The notes under the pieces were generated by a model. The model was given only the letters and a program-made list of their open reading frames with translations. It searched no databases and was not told where the DNA came from. The position numbers were made by a program, and so were the translations under genes. 64,000 nucleotides of DNA from contig JBPBQE010000214.1 in assembly GCA_050954595.1 (NCBI GenBank), positions 1 to 64,000 on the forward strand. Reading direction: 5' to 3'. This document shows positions 46,433 through 57,097 of the stretch, one piece after another. Each line of letters starts with the position of its first letter. Positions within the stretch are counted from its first letter, which is position 1. The stretch comes from JAVVHH01 sp050954595. GTDB taxonomy: Bacteria > Pseudomonadota > Alphaproteobacteria > Acetobacterales > Acetobacteraceae.

Positions 46433-46616
46433 GAAGGCAACCTACGAATTGGAAAAATCCAGATTGCCGCCCCAACGCCGGGCTGGCAAGCACGTCTGCT
46501 GAGACATGAGAACAAATAGTGTACACGGACATGTGTTGCGGAGATTTAGGTCGATAATCCTACCGATGTCGCATTGACGATGCCGCCTCCCGGCGCCGTC
46601 TCAAAAGGAGCGCGAC
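46433..46616. promoter_or_regulatory. Divergent intergenic region with short palindromes
   Basis: This 184 bp region separates the binding-protein gene (minus) from the TSUP gene (plus) and must hold promoters for both. It contains the 8-bp palindrome GTGTACAC at about 46518-46525, followed by ACATGT. The TSUP ribosome-binding site AAAAGGAG lies just before its ATG. No regulator gene is adjacent and no clear -35/-10 pair was recognised. Confidence 0.35.
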
Positions 46617-47411
46617 ATGAGCGGACTACGACACACACTGGTCCTCGTTACCCTCTCCCTTGCCACACTTGCGGCTGCCTTCTACGGCCCCGCCCACGGT
46701 AGCCCCGACCCGGCCATCATGCTGACGGTGATGGTCGCCGCCCTGCTCGCCAGCATCGCCGGCCTCGCCTTTTCGGCGATCGGCGGATCGATCCTGTCGC
46801 ATGCTCTCGACGACCCCATCCGCGTGCTGCTGCTGCTGACCGTGTGTAGCCTGGCCAACCAGATCGTTACGGTGTGGTCCTTGCGGCGGACCATCGCCTG
46901 GCGCGGGCTGGGGGGTCTCGTCGTTGGTGGCATCGCTGGCATTGCGCCGGGTCTTTGGGCCCTGATCCACGTCGATCATCGCGTCGTGGCGCAAGGAATC
47001 GGCATCGTCCTGTTCGCCTACGCCGGCAATCTGGTGGTCGGATGCTTGCCGCGACTGACTACCGAGTCTCGCTGGGCCGACGCCGCCGTCGGGCTCACCG
47101 CGGGTGCCATCGGCGTCGTCGCCGCGCTTCCGTCGCTACCGGTGACGGTTTGGTGCCAAGCACGCGGGCTGCAAAAGGATGCGCTCCGGGCGACGGTGCA
47201 GCCCTTCATCCTGGCGATGCAGATCGTCACGCTACCGTTCATCGTCAACGCCGCGCCGCATGCGATAGGGCCGGCCGACCTGCTCTGCATCCCGGCCGGA
47301 CTTCTCGGCACCCATATCGGCCTCGGCTGCGCCAGCGGGCTGTCCAACCGGCAATTCACGGTGGCGGTCGCCTGCCTCCTGAGCGTCTGCGGCGTGAGCT
47401 TCCTGCTTTAA
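46617..47411 (+). CDS. TSUP-family (TauE/SafE) membrane permease
   Basis: This 264-residue membrane protein has about eight hydrophobic segments arranged as two similar halves. Examples are MVAALLASIAGLAFSAIGGS and GGLVVGGIAGIAPGLWALI in the first half, and VGLTAGAIGVVAALPSLPVT and CIPAGLLGTHIGLGCASGLS in the second. This fits the TSUP family, proposed to move sulfonates, sulfite or other small anions, although individual substrates are mostly unproven. A good AAGGAG site precedes the ATG. A sulfonate-type ABC importer follows nearby, which may be coincidence. Confidence 0.75.
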   Translation: MSGLRHTLVLVTLSLATLAAAFYGPAHGSPDPAIMLTVMVAALLASIAGLAFSAIGGSILSHALDDPIRVLLLLTVCSLANQIVTVWSLRRTIAWRGLGGLVVGGIAGIAPGLWALIHVDHRVVAQGIGIVLFAYAGNLVVGCLPRLTTESRWADAAVGLTAGAIGVVAALPSLPVTVWCQARGLQKDALRATVQPFILAMQIVTLPFIVNAAPHAIGPADLLCIPAGLLGTHIGLGCASGLSNRQFTVAVACLLSVCGVSFLL

Positions 47412-47445
47412 CCGCCTGTTCACCTCTCGCAGTCATCATGGGGCG

Positions 47446-49221
47446 GTGAGTTCAAACACCGCCTTCATCCCGCTCCTGCTCGGCGCCGTGGCCGACCAGG
47501 AGGCTGGCCGCCTCGACCAAGCCTTCTCCGGCTTCGCTGAAGTGTTGGCGCTCGAGCCCGATCAGCCACAAGCCCTTCTGTTCGCCGGCGTCGTCGCCCT
47601 GCGGCTGGGCAAGGCCGGCCGTGCGGTTCCGTTGCTGGAGCGTGCGGTCGCGGTCCGCCCGACGACCGCCGAGACACATTTCGCCCTCGGCAACGCGCTA
47701 TGGGCGACCAACCAGCGCAGTACGGCGCGCGCCTCGTGGCAGCACGCGATCCGGTTCGATGCCAAACACGTCGGCGCTCTCCTGAACCTCGCTCAGGCGC
47801 AGGAGCGATCCGGTGAGGCCGAACTCGCCGTCGCCAATTGTCGTGCCGCAGTCGCGGCCAAGCCGGGACACGCACAACCCTGGGCGGCGCTCTCCAGCGC
47901 CTTGCGCGCAGCCAACCGCCCGGCCGAGGCGCTCGAGGCTGCAGATACCGCGCTTCGCGCCGATCCCGGCTTCGGCATGGCTCACCATCAGCGCGGCATG
48001 GCGCTCAAGCTGCTCGACCGCTCTGCCGAAGCGACCGATGCATTGCGCCAGGCCATCGCTCACTCACCTGGCTTGGCCGCAAGCCACCTCAACCTCGCCA
48101 ACCTGCTCCACGACGCCGGAGATCTCGCCGGTGCCGAGCAACGGTGCCGCACCGCGATAGCGTTGGACCCCGAGATGGCCGAGGCGCACACCGTGCTCGG
48201 TTTCCTGCTGACGCAGCGATGTGACCTGCCAGGCGCAGTTGCCGCGTGCGAAACAGCCATCGCCATCAGCCCGGACCTGACCGAAGCGCATTGCAACCTG
48301 GGTATCGCGCTGTTGACCGCCGGCGACCTTCCCGCCGGGTTCGCGCAATATGAATGGCGCAAACGACACTCCAGCGCCGGCCGGGACTACTATCGGCAAG
48401 CCTATCCCGAATGGCTGGGGCAGCCGCTAGACGGCAAGCGGATCCTCATCGTGGCCGAGCAAGGCCTCGGCGACGCCATCATGTTCGCCCGTTATGCCAG
48501 TGACCTCGCTGCGCGCGGCGGAGATGTCACCATCGCCTGCGACCGCCGGCTCGTTTCGTTGCTGAGCACCGCACCGGACGTGAGCCAGGCAATTCCGAAA
48601 ACGCGCGCGATGCCGGGCTTCGACTTCTGGATCGATCAGATGAGCCTGCCGCTCATCTGCCAGACGACGCTCGACACCGTTCCCTGCCCCACCGCCTACC
48701 TTGCAGCGGACCCACGTCGAAATGGAATGTGGTCTCTGCGTCTTGGCCTGCCCGAGCGGGGCCATCGGGTCGGCCTGGTCTGGGCTGGCAACCCGTCGCA
48801 CACCAACGATGCCAATCGATCCTGCCCACCGAGCCTTTTCCGCTCGGTCCTGGCTGTTCCCGACATCGTCGGCGTCAGCCTCCAGGTCGGGCCGAATGCC
48901 GCCGATGCCGCATCGCTCGGGCTGCACGACTGGTCGCCCGATCTGACGGACTATGCCGAAACGGCGGCCCTGATCGCCAACCTCGACCTGGTCATCACCG
49001 TGGATACCAGCGTCGCCCACCTTGCCGCCGCCATGGGCAAACCGACCTGGATCATGCTGCCGTTCTGCCCCGAATGGCGCTGGCTCCACGGGCGGGCCGA
49101 TACACCCTGGTATGACAGCGTCCGCCTGTTTCGGCAGCCAACACCCGGCGATTGGGACAGCGTTCGTGACGAGATCGTCGCCGCGCTTCGATCAACGACG
49201 GGCTCAACGCCAGCGCAGTAA
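47446..49221 (+). CDS. TPR protein with C-terminal glycosyltransferase-like domain
   Basis: The 591-residue product starts at GTG 47446. The first ~310 residues are tandem tetratricopeptide repeats (for example AETHFALGNALWATNQ, ASHLNLANLLHDAGDLAGAE, AHCNLGIALLTAGDLPAGFA). A linker with YEWRKRHSSAGRDYYRQAYP follows. The C-terminal ~250 residues look like a GT-B fold of the OGT/GT9 type: ILIVAEQGLGDAIMFARYAS, VGLVWAGNPSHTND and DLVITVDTSVAHLAAAMGKP. Such proteins are common in Acetobacteraceae and Rhodospirillales and may glycosylate surface proteins, but acceptor and donor are unknown. There is no signal peptide. The last 18 bp overlap the convergent permease gene. Confidence 0.82.
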   Translation: MSSNTAFIPLLLGAVADQEAGRLDQAFSGFAEVLALEPDQPQALLFAGVVALRLGKAGRAVPLLERAVAVRPTTAETHFALGNALWATNQRSTARASWQHAIRFDAKHVGALLNLAQAQERSGEAELAVANCRAAVAAKPGHAQPWAALSSALRAANRPAEALEAADTALRADPGFGMAHHQRGMALKLLDRSAEATDALRQAIAHSPGLAASHLNLANLLHDAGDLAGAEQRCRTAIALDPEMAEAHTVLGFLLTQRCDLPGAVAACETAIAISPDLTEAHCNLGIALLTAGDLPAGFAQYEWRKRHSSAGRDYYRQAYPEWLGQPLDGKRILIVAEQGLGDAIMFARYASDLAARGGDVTIACDRRLVSLLSTAPDVSQAIPKTRAMPGFDFWIDQMSLPLICQTTLDTVPCPTAYLAADPRRNGMWSLRLGLPERGHRVGLVWAGNPSHTNDANRSCPPSLFRSVLAVPDIVGVSLQVGPNAADAASLGLHDWSPDLTDYAETAALIANLDLVITVDTSVAHLAAAMGKPTWIMLPFCPEWRWLHGRADTPWYDSVRLFRQPTPGDWDSVRDEIVAALRSTTGSTPAQ

Positions 49222-49995
49222 CACGCGCTCTAGCATCCCGAGTAGCCACGCCACCGTCAGCCCCAAAAGCGACAGCACCACGATCCCGGCCAACAAATTA
49301 TCCGTATCGTAGAGATTGCCCGCCTGTAGCACGAACGCCCCGATACCCCGTTCCGCCCCGATCATCTCGGCCGCCACCAACAGGATGATCGCGATCGAAC
49401 TGGTGACCCGAAACCCCGAGATGATCGCCGGCGCCGCCCCCGGCAGCAGGATGCGCCACACGATCGCCATCCGGGATAGCCCGAACGCCTGCCCCATCCG
49501 CACCAGCCCGCGCGGCACCGCATCGACCCCAGCTGCCGTGTTGATCACCGTGGGGAAGAACACGCCGAACCCCAGCGTCGCGATCTTCGAGCCCTCGCCG
49601 ATCCCGAACCAGATGATGAATAGCGGCACTAGCGCAATCTTCGGGATCGGGAACAGCGCTGACACCACTGCCATGCCCGGCGAGCGCGCCCACACCGCGA
49701 TCCCCACCAGGAACCCTACGGCGATCCCGAACACCGTCCCGAGCGACCACCCGATCGCCAATCGGCTCAACGACGCCCCGAGATGCCTCCACAACTCCCC
49801 GCTGCGCGCGAGTTGAACCAGCGCCGTGCCGATCGCGACCGGTGCCGGCAGGAACTGCGTCGAGATCACCCCCTCGCTCGCCCCCAGTTGCCACAACAGT
49901 ACCAGCGCGATCAGCGTCCCCGCCCCTGCCGCCGGGATCGACCGCGGCGCGAACCCGCGCGCCCGAAACGGCACCGGCCCCGAGATCTCAGGCAT
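49204..49995 (-). CDS. SsuC/TauC-type ABC permease
   Basis: This 263-residue inner-membrane subunit starts at ATG 49995, eight bases inside the end of the ATPase gene; the frame is open slightly further upstream. Features are FLPAPVAIGTALVQLARSGE, FPIPKIALVPLFIIWFGIGE and the EAA-type loop RGLVRMGQAFGLSRMAIVWR, followed by LLPGAAPAII. That layout is typical of nitrate/sulfonate/taurine importers. The stop overlaps the TPR-glycosyltransferase gene on the other strand. Confidence 0.9.
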   Translation of the reverse strand: MPEISGPVPFRARGFAPRSIPAAGAGTLIALVLLWQLGASEGVISTQFLPAPVAIGTALVQLARSGELWRHLGASLSRLAIGWSLGTVFGIAVGFLVGIAVWARSPGMAVVSALFPIPKIALVPLFIIWFGIGEGSKIATLGFGVFFPTVINTAAGVDAVPRGLVRMGQAFGLSRMAIVWRILLPGAAPAIISGFRVTSSIAIILLVAAEMIGAERGIGAFVLQAGNLYDTDNLLAGIVVLSLLGLTVAWLLGMLERVLLRWR

Positions 49996-50764
49996 GCACC
50001 TTCTCCCGCGCTGCCGCCGCCGCATCGTCGCGGATCAGCGCCCACAACCGCGCTTGCACCTCCAGCAACGCCGGGTCCGCCTCGTCACGCCCGGTCAGCG
50101 GCCGATCGATCGTCACGATCTCCTTGATCCGCCCCGGCCGTCGCGACAGCACCACGATCTGATGCCCCAGCCGCACCGCCTCGTTGAGGTTGTGCGTGAC
50201 ATACACCGTCGTCGTGCCCAGCCGCTCGATCAGCCCGGCGAACTCGTCCAGCAACAACGCCCGCGTCTGCGCGTCCAACGCCGAGAGCGGCTCGTCCATC
50301 AGCAAACACGCCGGCCGCACCGCCAGGGCCCGCGCGATCCCCACGCGTTGCCGCATCCCACCCGACAATTCCTTCGGCCACGCTGCCGCAAAGGCTTCCA
50401 GCCCGGTCACCGCCAACACCTCGCGCACTCGCTCCTGCCGTTCGGCGCGCGACAACCGCCCCAATACCAGCGCGACGTTCGCCGCCACGTTGCGCCACGG
50501 CAGCAGCGCGAAATCCTGGAACACCGGCGTCATGACGTTGAGGCAGTCATCGGCCACATGCCCCTCGAGCATGACCCGGCCGCGATCCGGCCGGATCAAC
50601 CCGCCCACGATCCCCAGCAAGGTGCTCTTGCCGCATCCGGACGGCCCCACCAACACCAGCACGCGCCCGGGCTCGGCCACCAGGTCGATCCCATCCAGCA
50701 CCTCGAGCCCGCCGTAGCGATGCGCCACGCCCTCGATCGAGATGCGCAGCCGCGACCCGGTCAA
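49988..50764 (-). CDS. SsuB/TauB-type ABC ATP-binding protein
   Basis: This 258-residue ATPase has Walker A VGPSGCGKSTLLGIVGGL, Q-loop FQDFALLPWRNVAANV, signature ELSGGMRQRVGIARALA, Walker B CLLMDEPLSALD, and H-loop VTHNLNEAVRLG. It is the energising subunit of the nitrate/sulfonate/taurine-type importer. The start is a TTG overlapping the binding-protein stop (TTGA), so it is probably translated by re-initiation. Confidence 0.92.
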   Translation of the reverse strand: MTGSRLRISIEGVAHRYGGLEVLDGIDLVAEPGRVLVLVGPSGCGKSTLLGIVGGLIRPDRGRVMLEGHVADDCLNVMTPVFQDFALLPWRNVAANVALVLGRLSRAERQERVREVLAVTGLEAFAAAWPKELSGGMRQRVGIARALAVRPACLLMDEPLSALDAQTRALLLDEFAGLIERLGTTTVYVTHNLNEAVRLGHQIVVLSRRPGRIKEIVTIDRPLTGRDEADPALLEVQARLWALIRDDAAAAAREKVHA

Positions 50765-51765
50765 GGCAGCGCCGGCAGGAAGCGCGTATCGATCAACTCC
50801 CCCGCCGTCGCGACGGCCTTGACCAGGCCCTGTTCGACGAACCAGCGCTGCTGCGCCTCGACGTCGCGAACATCGAGCGCGCCATCGGCATCATAGTAGC
50901 CGATCCCATCCAGGATCTTCTGCGGGGCCACCGGGTCACCGGTGAAGATGTATTTCTCGATGTCGGCGATCGCGGCCTCCGTCTGCGCGTCCCGCACCGG
51001 CGCACCGCCGGCATCCCGGCGCAGAAAGGCGGCTCGATAATCCGCGACACCGTGCTTGTACGCCGCGGCAAAACGCTGCAGCGCATCGGCATGATCGGCC
51101 GTCATCCGGCTCGGCGCGAACACGGCCGTGATTTGATACGGAACCAGATCGCCTACCCAGCCGATGATCTTGGCCTGCCCGCTGGCATCGAGCGGCTTGG
51201 CCTGTGACGCGATCGCCATGGTGGCATCGATCTGCCCGGTGCGCACGGCGGCGATCATGTTGCCGATCGTCTGTAGCGGCCGCAGCGTGATCGCCGTCAG
51301 CGGGATGTCCTCGTGCCCGGCGATCCGCCCGACCATGTAGTGGAACGACGAGCCGAACTGCGTAATGCCCATACTGTGCCCGGCCAATTTCGCCGGCGAG
51401 GTCAGCCCGGCCTGGAACGCCGCATTCGAGGCCAGCAACGCCGTGCCCTCGAAGCCCTTCTCTTCGTGCAATCCGCCGCCGATCACCTTCAGCGCCCCGC
51501 GTCCGGCCAGGTTGAAGAATCCGCCGGTCAGGGCCGTGATGCCGACGTCGATGTCGCCCGACACCGCCGCCGCGGCGATCGGCTGTGCGGCCTCGAAGAA
51601 CTTGAACTGCGCATCCATCCCTTCCTGGGCGAAGTAACCGCGCGCCATCGCCAGATAGAGCGGCGCCGGCGACAGCGTGTGAAGCAGGCCGATCCGCATC
51701 GTCTCGGCCGCCGCCGCTCCCCCTCCGAGCGTCGATAAAAGCAGCAGCGTTACGATCGCCCGCAT
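50761..51765 (-). CDS. SsuA/THI5-like periplasmic binding protein
   Basis: The start is set at ATG 51765, preceded by GGGAGG, giving 334 aa; an upstream open frame has no homology. A signal peptide (RAIVTLLLLSTLGGGAAAA) is followed by the NMT1/THI5-like fold: MRIGLLHTLSPAPLYLAMAR, GYFAQEGMDAQFKFFEAAQP, DIDVGITALTGGFFNLAG and NMIAAVRTGQIDATMAIASQ. Ligands in this family include sulfonates, nitrate, taurine and pyrimidine precursors; none can be chosen here. It leads the three-gene operon and is divergent from the ABC-F gene with a 99 bp gap. Confidence 0.88.
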   Translation of the reverse strand: MRAIVTLLLLSTLGGGAAAAETMRIGLLHTLSPAPLYLAMARGYFAQEGMDAQFKFFEAAQPIAAAAVSGDIDVGITALTGGFFNLAGRGALKVIGGGLHEEKGFEGTALLASNAAFQAGLTSPAKLAGHSMGITQFGSSFHYMVGRIAGHEDIPLTAITLRPLQTIGNMIAAVRTGQIDATMAIASQAKPLDASGQAKIIGWVGDLVPYQITAVFAPSRMTADHADALQRFAAAYKHGVADYRAAFLRRDAGGAPVRDAQTEAAIADIEKYIFTGDPVAPQKILDGIGYYDADGALDVRDVEAQQRWFVEQGLVKAVATAGELIDTRFLPALP

Positions 51766-51864
51766 GGTCGTCTCCCTCCCAAGAGCCTGGTCCATGACAT
51801 ACACCAAGCGGGTTTGACAGCGGCGGTGGTTGCATCCCCGGCCATCGCTGCCCATACCCGGCGC

Positions 51865-53658
<1,794 letters not shown>

Positions 53659-53745
53659 GCCGTTTGGGCTTCCTTGCGCTGTGTAGCAGCGGCCCGCATA
53701 CAGCGACGCAAGCTGGCGGCGCGCCAGGCGCAAGGGAGAGATGGC

Positions 53746-55902
53746 ATGGATCGGGTAAATGCGGCGGGGCTAGAGGTCGCGCGCGAGCTATATGATTTCG
53801 TTGGGCAGGAAGCTCTGCCCGGCACGGGCGTCGATGCGGACGCGTTCTGGTCGGGCTTCGCCACCATGCTGCGCGACATGGCGCCACGCAATGCGGACTT
53901 GCTGGCTCGCCGCGACGAGTTGCAGGGCCAGATCGATGCTTGGCACCTCGAACACAAGGGCAAGCCGTTCGACGCCGGGCAGTATGAAGCCTTCCTGCGC
54001 GAGATCGGCTATCTGCAGCCCGAGCCGGCATCGGTGTCGGTCAGCACGGCCAACGTCGACCCCGAGATCGCCACGATCGCCGGGCCGCAGCTCGTCGTGC
54101 CGATGTCGAACGCCCGCTATGCCCTGAACGCCGCCAACGCTCGCTGGGGCAGCCTCTACGATGCGCTCTACGGCACCGACGCGCTGCCGGAGACGGACGG
54201 CGCCACTCGCGGCCGCGACTACAACCCGGCGCGCGGCGCTTTGGTCGTTGCCCGTGCGAAAAAAGTGCTGGACCAGGCCGCTCCGCTGGCCAGCGGGTCG
54301 CATGCCGACGCGACGGCGTATCGCATCGTCGATGGTGCTCTGACGGTCGAAACCGCGAGCGGCGCGGTTGCGCTCCGGACCCCTGCGCAGTTCGTCGGTT
54401 ACCGCGGCGATGCCGGCGCACCCAGCGCGATCCTGCTGCGCAACAACGGTATCCATCTCGAGATTGTGGTCAACCGCGATCATCCTATCGGCAAGACCGA
54501 TCCGGCCGGCATGTCCGACCTGCTCATGGAGTCCGCAATTTCGACGATCCAGGATCTCGAGGACAGCGTCGCCGCCGTGGATGCCGCCGACAAGGTGCTG
54601 GTTTATCGCAACTGGCTCGGCCTGATGCGGGGCGACCTGGTCGCGAGCTTCGACAAGGGCGGCAAGACGCTCGAGCGCAAGTTGGAGCTGGACCGCGATT
54701 ACACCACACCGGACGGCAGCACGCTGACCCTGGCGGGCCGTAGCCTGATGCTGATCCGCAACGTCGGACACCACATGTACACCGATGCCGTGCTGCTGGA
54801 CGGCAAGGAGTGTCCGGAAGGCATGCTGGATGCGGCGGTGACGTCGCTGATCGCGATGCATGACCTGAAATCGACGGGTCCGATCCGGAACAGCCGGGCC
54901 GGTTCGGTCTACATCGTCAAGCCGAAGATGCATGGGCCGGACGAGGTCGGCTTCGCCAACGACATTTTCGGCCGGGTCGAGCAGATCCTCGGTCTCGACG
55001 CTCATACGTTGAAGATGGGCATCATGGACGAGGAACGACGGACCAGCGCCAATCTGGCGGCCTGCATCAACTCGGCTCGTGAACGGGTGGTGTTCATCAA
55101 CACCGGCTTCTTGGATCGGACCGGCGACGAGATCCACACGTCGATGGAAGCCGGCCCGATGGTGCGCAAGAACGAGGTCCGTAATACGCCGTGGATCAAG
55201 GCGTATGAGGACCGCAACGTCGACATCGGCCTCGCCTGCGGCCTACGTGGCAAGGCGCAGATCGGCAAAGGCATGTGGGCCGCGCCGGACCGTATGGCCG
55301 ACATGCTCGAGCAGAAAATCAGCCATCCCCGTGCCGGTGCCAACACCGCCTGGGTCCCGTCTCCGACGGCCGCTACCCTGCATGCACTTCATTACCATCA
55401 GGTGAACGTGTCGGACCGCCAGGCCGAACTGGCGGGTAAGTCACGCGGGTCGTTGACCGAGTTGCTGACCATCCCGCTCGCCGATCGACCGAACTGGGCA
55501 CCGGACGACATCCAGCAAGAACTCGATAACAACGTGCAGGGCATTCTGGGCTATGTGGTGCGCTGGATCGACCAGGGCGTCGGCTGCTCGAAAGTGCCGG
55601 ACGTGCACGATGTCGGCCTGATGGAAGATCGTGCCACGCTGCGCATCAGCAGTCAGCACATCGCGAATTGGCTGCATCACGGCATCGTTACTGAACAGCA
55701 GGTGCGTGACACGATGCAGCGGATGGCGCTGGTTGTGGATCGGCAGAACGAAGGCGACGCCGCCTACACCAAGCTCGAGGGCAACGAGAGCGCCCCGGCG
55801 TTCCAGGCCGCCGCGGACCTGATCTTCCAGGGGCGCACCCAGCCGAACGGCTACACGGAGTTCGTGCTGCACGCGCGCCGCCGAGAAGCCAAAGCCGCGT
55901 AA
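53746..55902 (+). CDS. glcB: Malate synthase G
   Basis: GlcB (718 aa) condenses glyoxylate with acetyl-CoA to malate, in glycolate or glyoxylate use. The start is ATG 53746 with GGGAGAG upstream; an in-frame extension to 53674 has no homology. Visible family stretches include NARYALNAANARWGSLYDAL, the catalytic-region SAISTIQDLEDSVAAVDAAD, YRNWLGLMRGDL, VGHHMYTDAVLLDGKECPEG, KMGIMDEERRTSANLAACIN and VFINTGFLDRTGDEIHTSME. The length matches isoform G (about 720), not isoform A. It is followed by a strong terminator. No isocitrate lyase or glycolate oxidase gene is nearby. Confidence 0.97.
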   Translation: MDRVNAAGLEVARELYDFVGQEALPGTGVDADAFWSGFATMLRDMAPRNADLLARRDELQGQIDAWHLEHKGKPFDAGQYEAFLREIGYLQPEPASVSVSTANVDPEIATIAGPQLVVPMSNARYALNAANARWGSLYDALYGTDALPETDGATRGRDYNPARGALVVARAKKVLDQAAPLASGSHADATAYRIVDGALTVETASGAVALRTPAQFVGYRGDAGAPSAILLRNNGIHLEIVVNRDHPIGKTDPAGMSDLLMESAISTIQDLEDSVAAVDAADKVLVYRNWLGLMRGDLVASFDKGGKTLERKLELDRDYTTPDGSTLTLAGRSLMLIRNVGHHMYTDAVLLDGKECPEGMLDAAVTSLIAMHDLKSTGPIRNSRAGSVYIVKPKMHGPDEVGFANDIFGRVEQILGLDAHTLKMGIMDEERRTSANLAACINSARERVVFINTGFLDRTGDEIHTSMEAGPMVRKNEVRNTPWIKAYEDRNVDIGLACGLRGKAQIGKGMWAAPDRMADMLEQKISHPRAGANTAWVPSPTAATLHALHYHQVNVSDRQAELAGKSRGSLTELLTIPLADRPNWAPDDIQQELDNNVQGILGYVVRWIDQGVGCSKVPDVHDVGLMEDRATLRISSQHIANWLHHGIVTEQQVRDTMQRMALVVDRQNEGDAAYTKLEGNESAPAFQAAADLIFQGRTQPNGYTEFVLHARRREAKAA

Positions 55903-55909
55903 AGAAAAA

Positions 55910-55942
55910 GGCCGGTTCCGAATTATCGGACCGGCCTGTTTT
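55910..55942 (+). terminator. Rho-independent terminator of glcB
   Basis: GGCCGG-T-TCCGA-ATTA-TCGGA-CCGGCC (an 11-bp stem with one bulged T) is followed by TGTTTT. It starts eight bases after the glcB stop and is a convincing intrinsic terminator. Confidence 0.9.
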
Positions 55943-55962
55943 CGTGTTCCCGAACCAGCAAA

Positions 55963-56037
55963 TGGTGGGCGCGACAGGGATTGAACCTGTGACCCCCGCC
56001 ATGTCAAGGCGATGCTCTACCGCTGAGCTACGCGCCC
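55963..56037 (-). tRNA. tRNA-Val (anticodon GAC)
   Basis: The minus strand reads GGGCGCGTAGCTCAGCGGTA, then the anticodon arm CGCC-TTGACAT-GGCG with GAC as anticodon. The T-arm is CAGGTTCAATCCCTG, and the acceptor end CGCGCCC-A-CCA has CCA encoded. The 7-bp acceptor stem, D-loop and T-loop are all intact. It sits between the glcB terminator and the FGase gene. Confidence 0.97.
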
Positions 56038-56134
56038 ATTTGCCGCGCCGAAGCGCCGGGAGCGCTCCTTTAAACCGGACCGGGTGGTTTGTGCAAGGTA
56101 GGTGACAGCAGCCTCGGACGGCGTTTAATGCATC

Positions 56135-57037
56135 ATGGACACGCCGATGCCGCTAGAAGCCCATCACCGTGGGACGCAGATCCCAGCAACGGCGGCATTC
56201 CGCATCGATCGGCCGTCGACGCAGACCACCCCTCTGGTTTTTGCATCCCCGCATTCCGGTCGTGGCTATCCCAGCACTTTTCTCGATTTTGCCCGGTTGG
56301 ATGCCGTTGGACTTCGCCGCAGCGAGGATTGCTTCGTGGACGAATTATACGCCGGCGCGATCGCGGCTGGCGCGCCGTTGCTGTCGGCGACGTTTGCCCG
56401 CGCGTATTGCGACCCGAACCGTGAAAAATGGGAGCTCGACCCGGCGATGTTCGTGGATGCGCTTCCAGAGTGGGTGAACACCACGAGCGCGCGGGTAGGC
56501 GCCGGGCTGGGAACACTTGCGCGGGTGGTAGCGTCGGGTGAGTCGATCTATCGGCGCAAGCTGTCGTTCGGAGAGGCCGAGTTCCGCGTGCGCACGTATT
56601 GGGAGCCCTATCATGCGGCGTTGCGGCAGCTCCTCGACGACACTAAGCAGGCGTTCGGAGCTTGCCTGCTGATCGACTGCCATTCGATGCCAGCGCAAGC
56701 TTATGCGGATGGGCGCAGATCGCCCGATGTCATCCTCGGCGACGCTCACGGGACCGCCTGTTCGCCGCGGATCATGCGAGCTATTGAAACGATCTTATTG
56801 GACCTCGGCTTCGTGGTCCGCCGCAACGACCCGTATGCCGGCGGCTATGTGACGCGGCACTATGGGCGGCCACGTGAGCTGGTTCACACGCTGCAACTCG
56901 AGTTGGCGCGTGGCCTCTATATGGATGAGGCACGGCTCACCCGTTCCGCGCAGTTTGACGACGTTCAGCGAAAATTGGCGGAGTTCGCACTGCGGCTCGG
57001 CATCGAAGCGCCGGACTTGCTGTCTCTGAAGACCTAG
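56135..57037 (+). CDS. N-formylglutamate amidohydrolase family protein
   Basis: This 300-residue protein of the N-formylglutamate amidohydrolase family (PF05013) would hydrolyse N-formylglutamate, the last step of one histidine degradation route, or related formyl or acyl amino acids. Recognisable stretches are FASPHSGRGYPSTFLDFARL, RRSEDCFVDELY, FARAYCDPNREKWELDP, LLIDCHSMP and NDPYAGGYVTRHYGRP. His/Glu/Asp residues in these are the probable zinc site. No hut genes are adjacent, so the biological substrate is uncertain. The ribosome-binding site is weak. Confidence 0.88.
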   Translation: MDTPMPLEAHHRGTQIPATAAFRIDRPSTQTTPLVFASPHSGRGYPSTFLDFARLDAVGLRRSEDCFVDELYAGAIAAGAPLLSATFARAYCDPNREKWELDPAMFVDALPEWVNTTSARVGAGLGTLARVVASGESIYRRKLSFGEAEFRVRTYWEPYHAALRQLLDDTKQAFGACLLIDCHSMPAQAYADGRRSPDVILGDAHGTACSPRIMRAIETILLDLGFVVRRNDPYAGGYVTRHYGRPRELVHTLQLELARGLYMDEARLTRSAQFDDVQRKLAEFALRLGIEAPDLLSLKT

Positions 57038-57097
57038 CTGCTCCCTAAAGTAGCTGCGTTAACGAAGTTTTTACCAGGCCGGGGCATCATCTTCCGC

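Noticed and set aside
53788..55137. 449-codon antisense frame within glcB
   Set aside because: Malate synthase G is certain on the plus strand; shadow frame.
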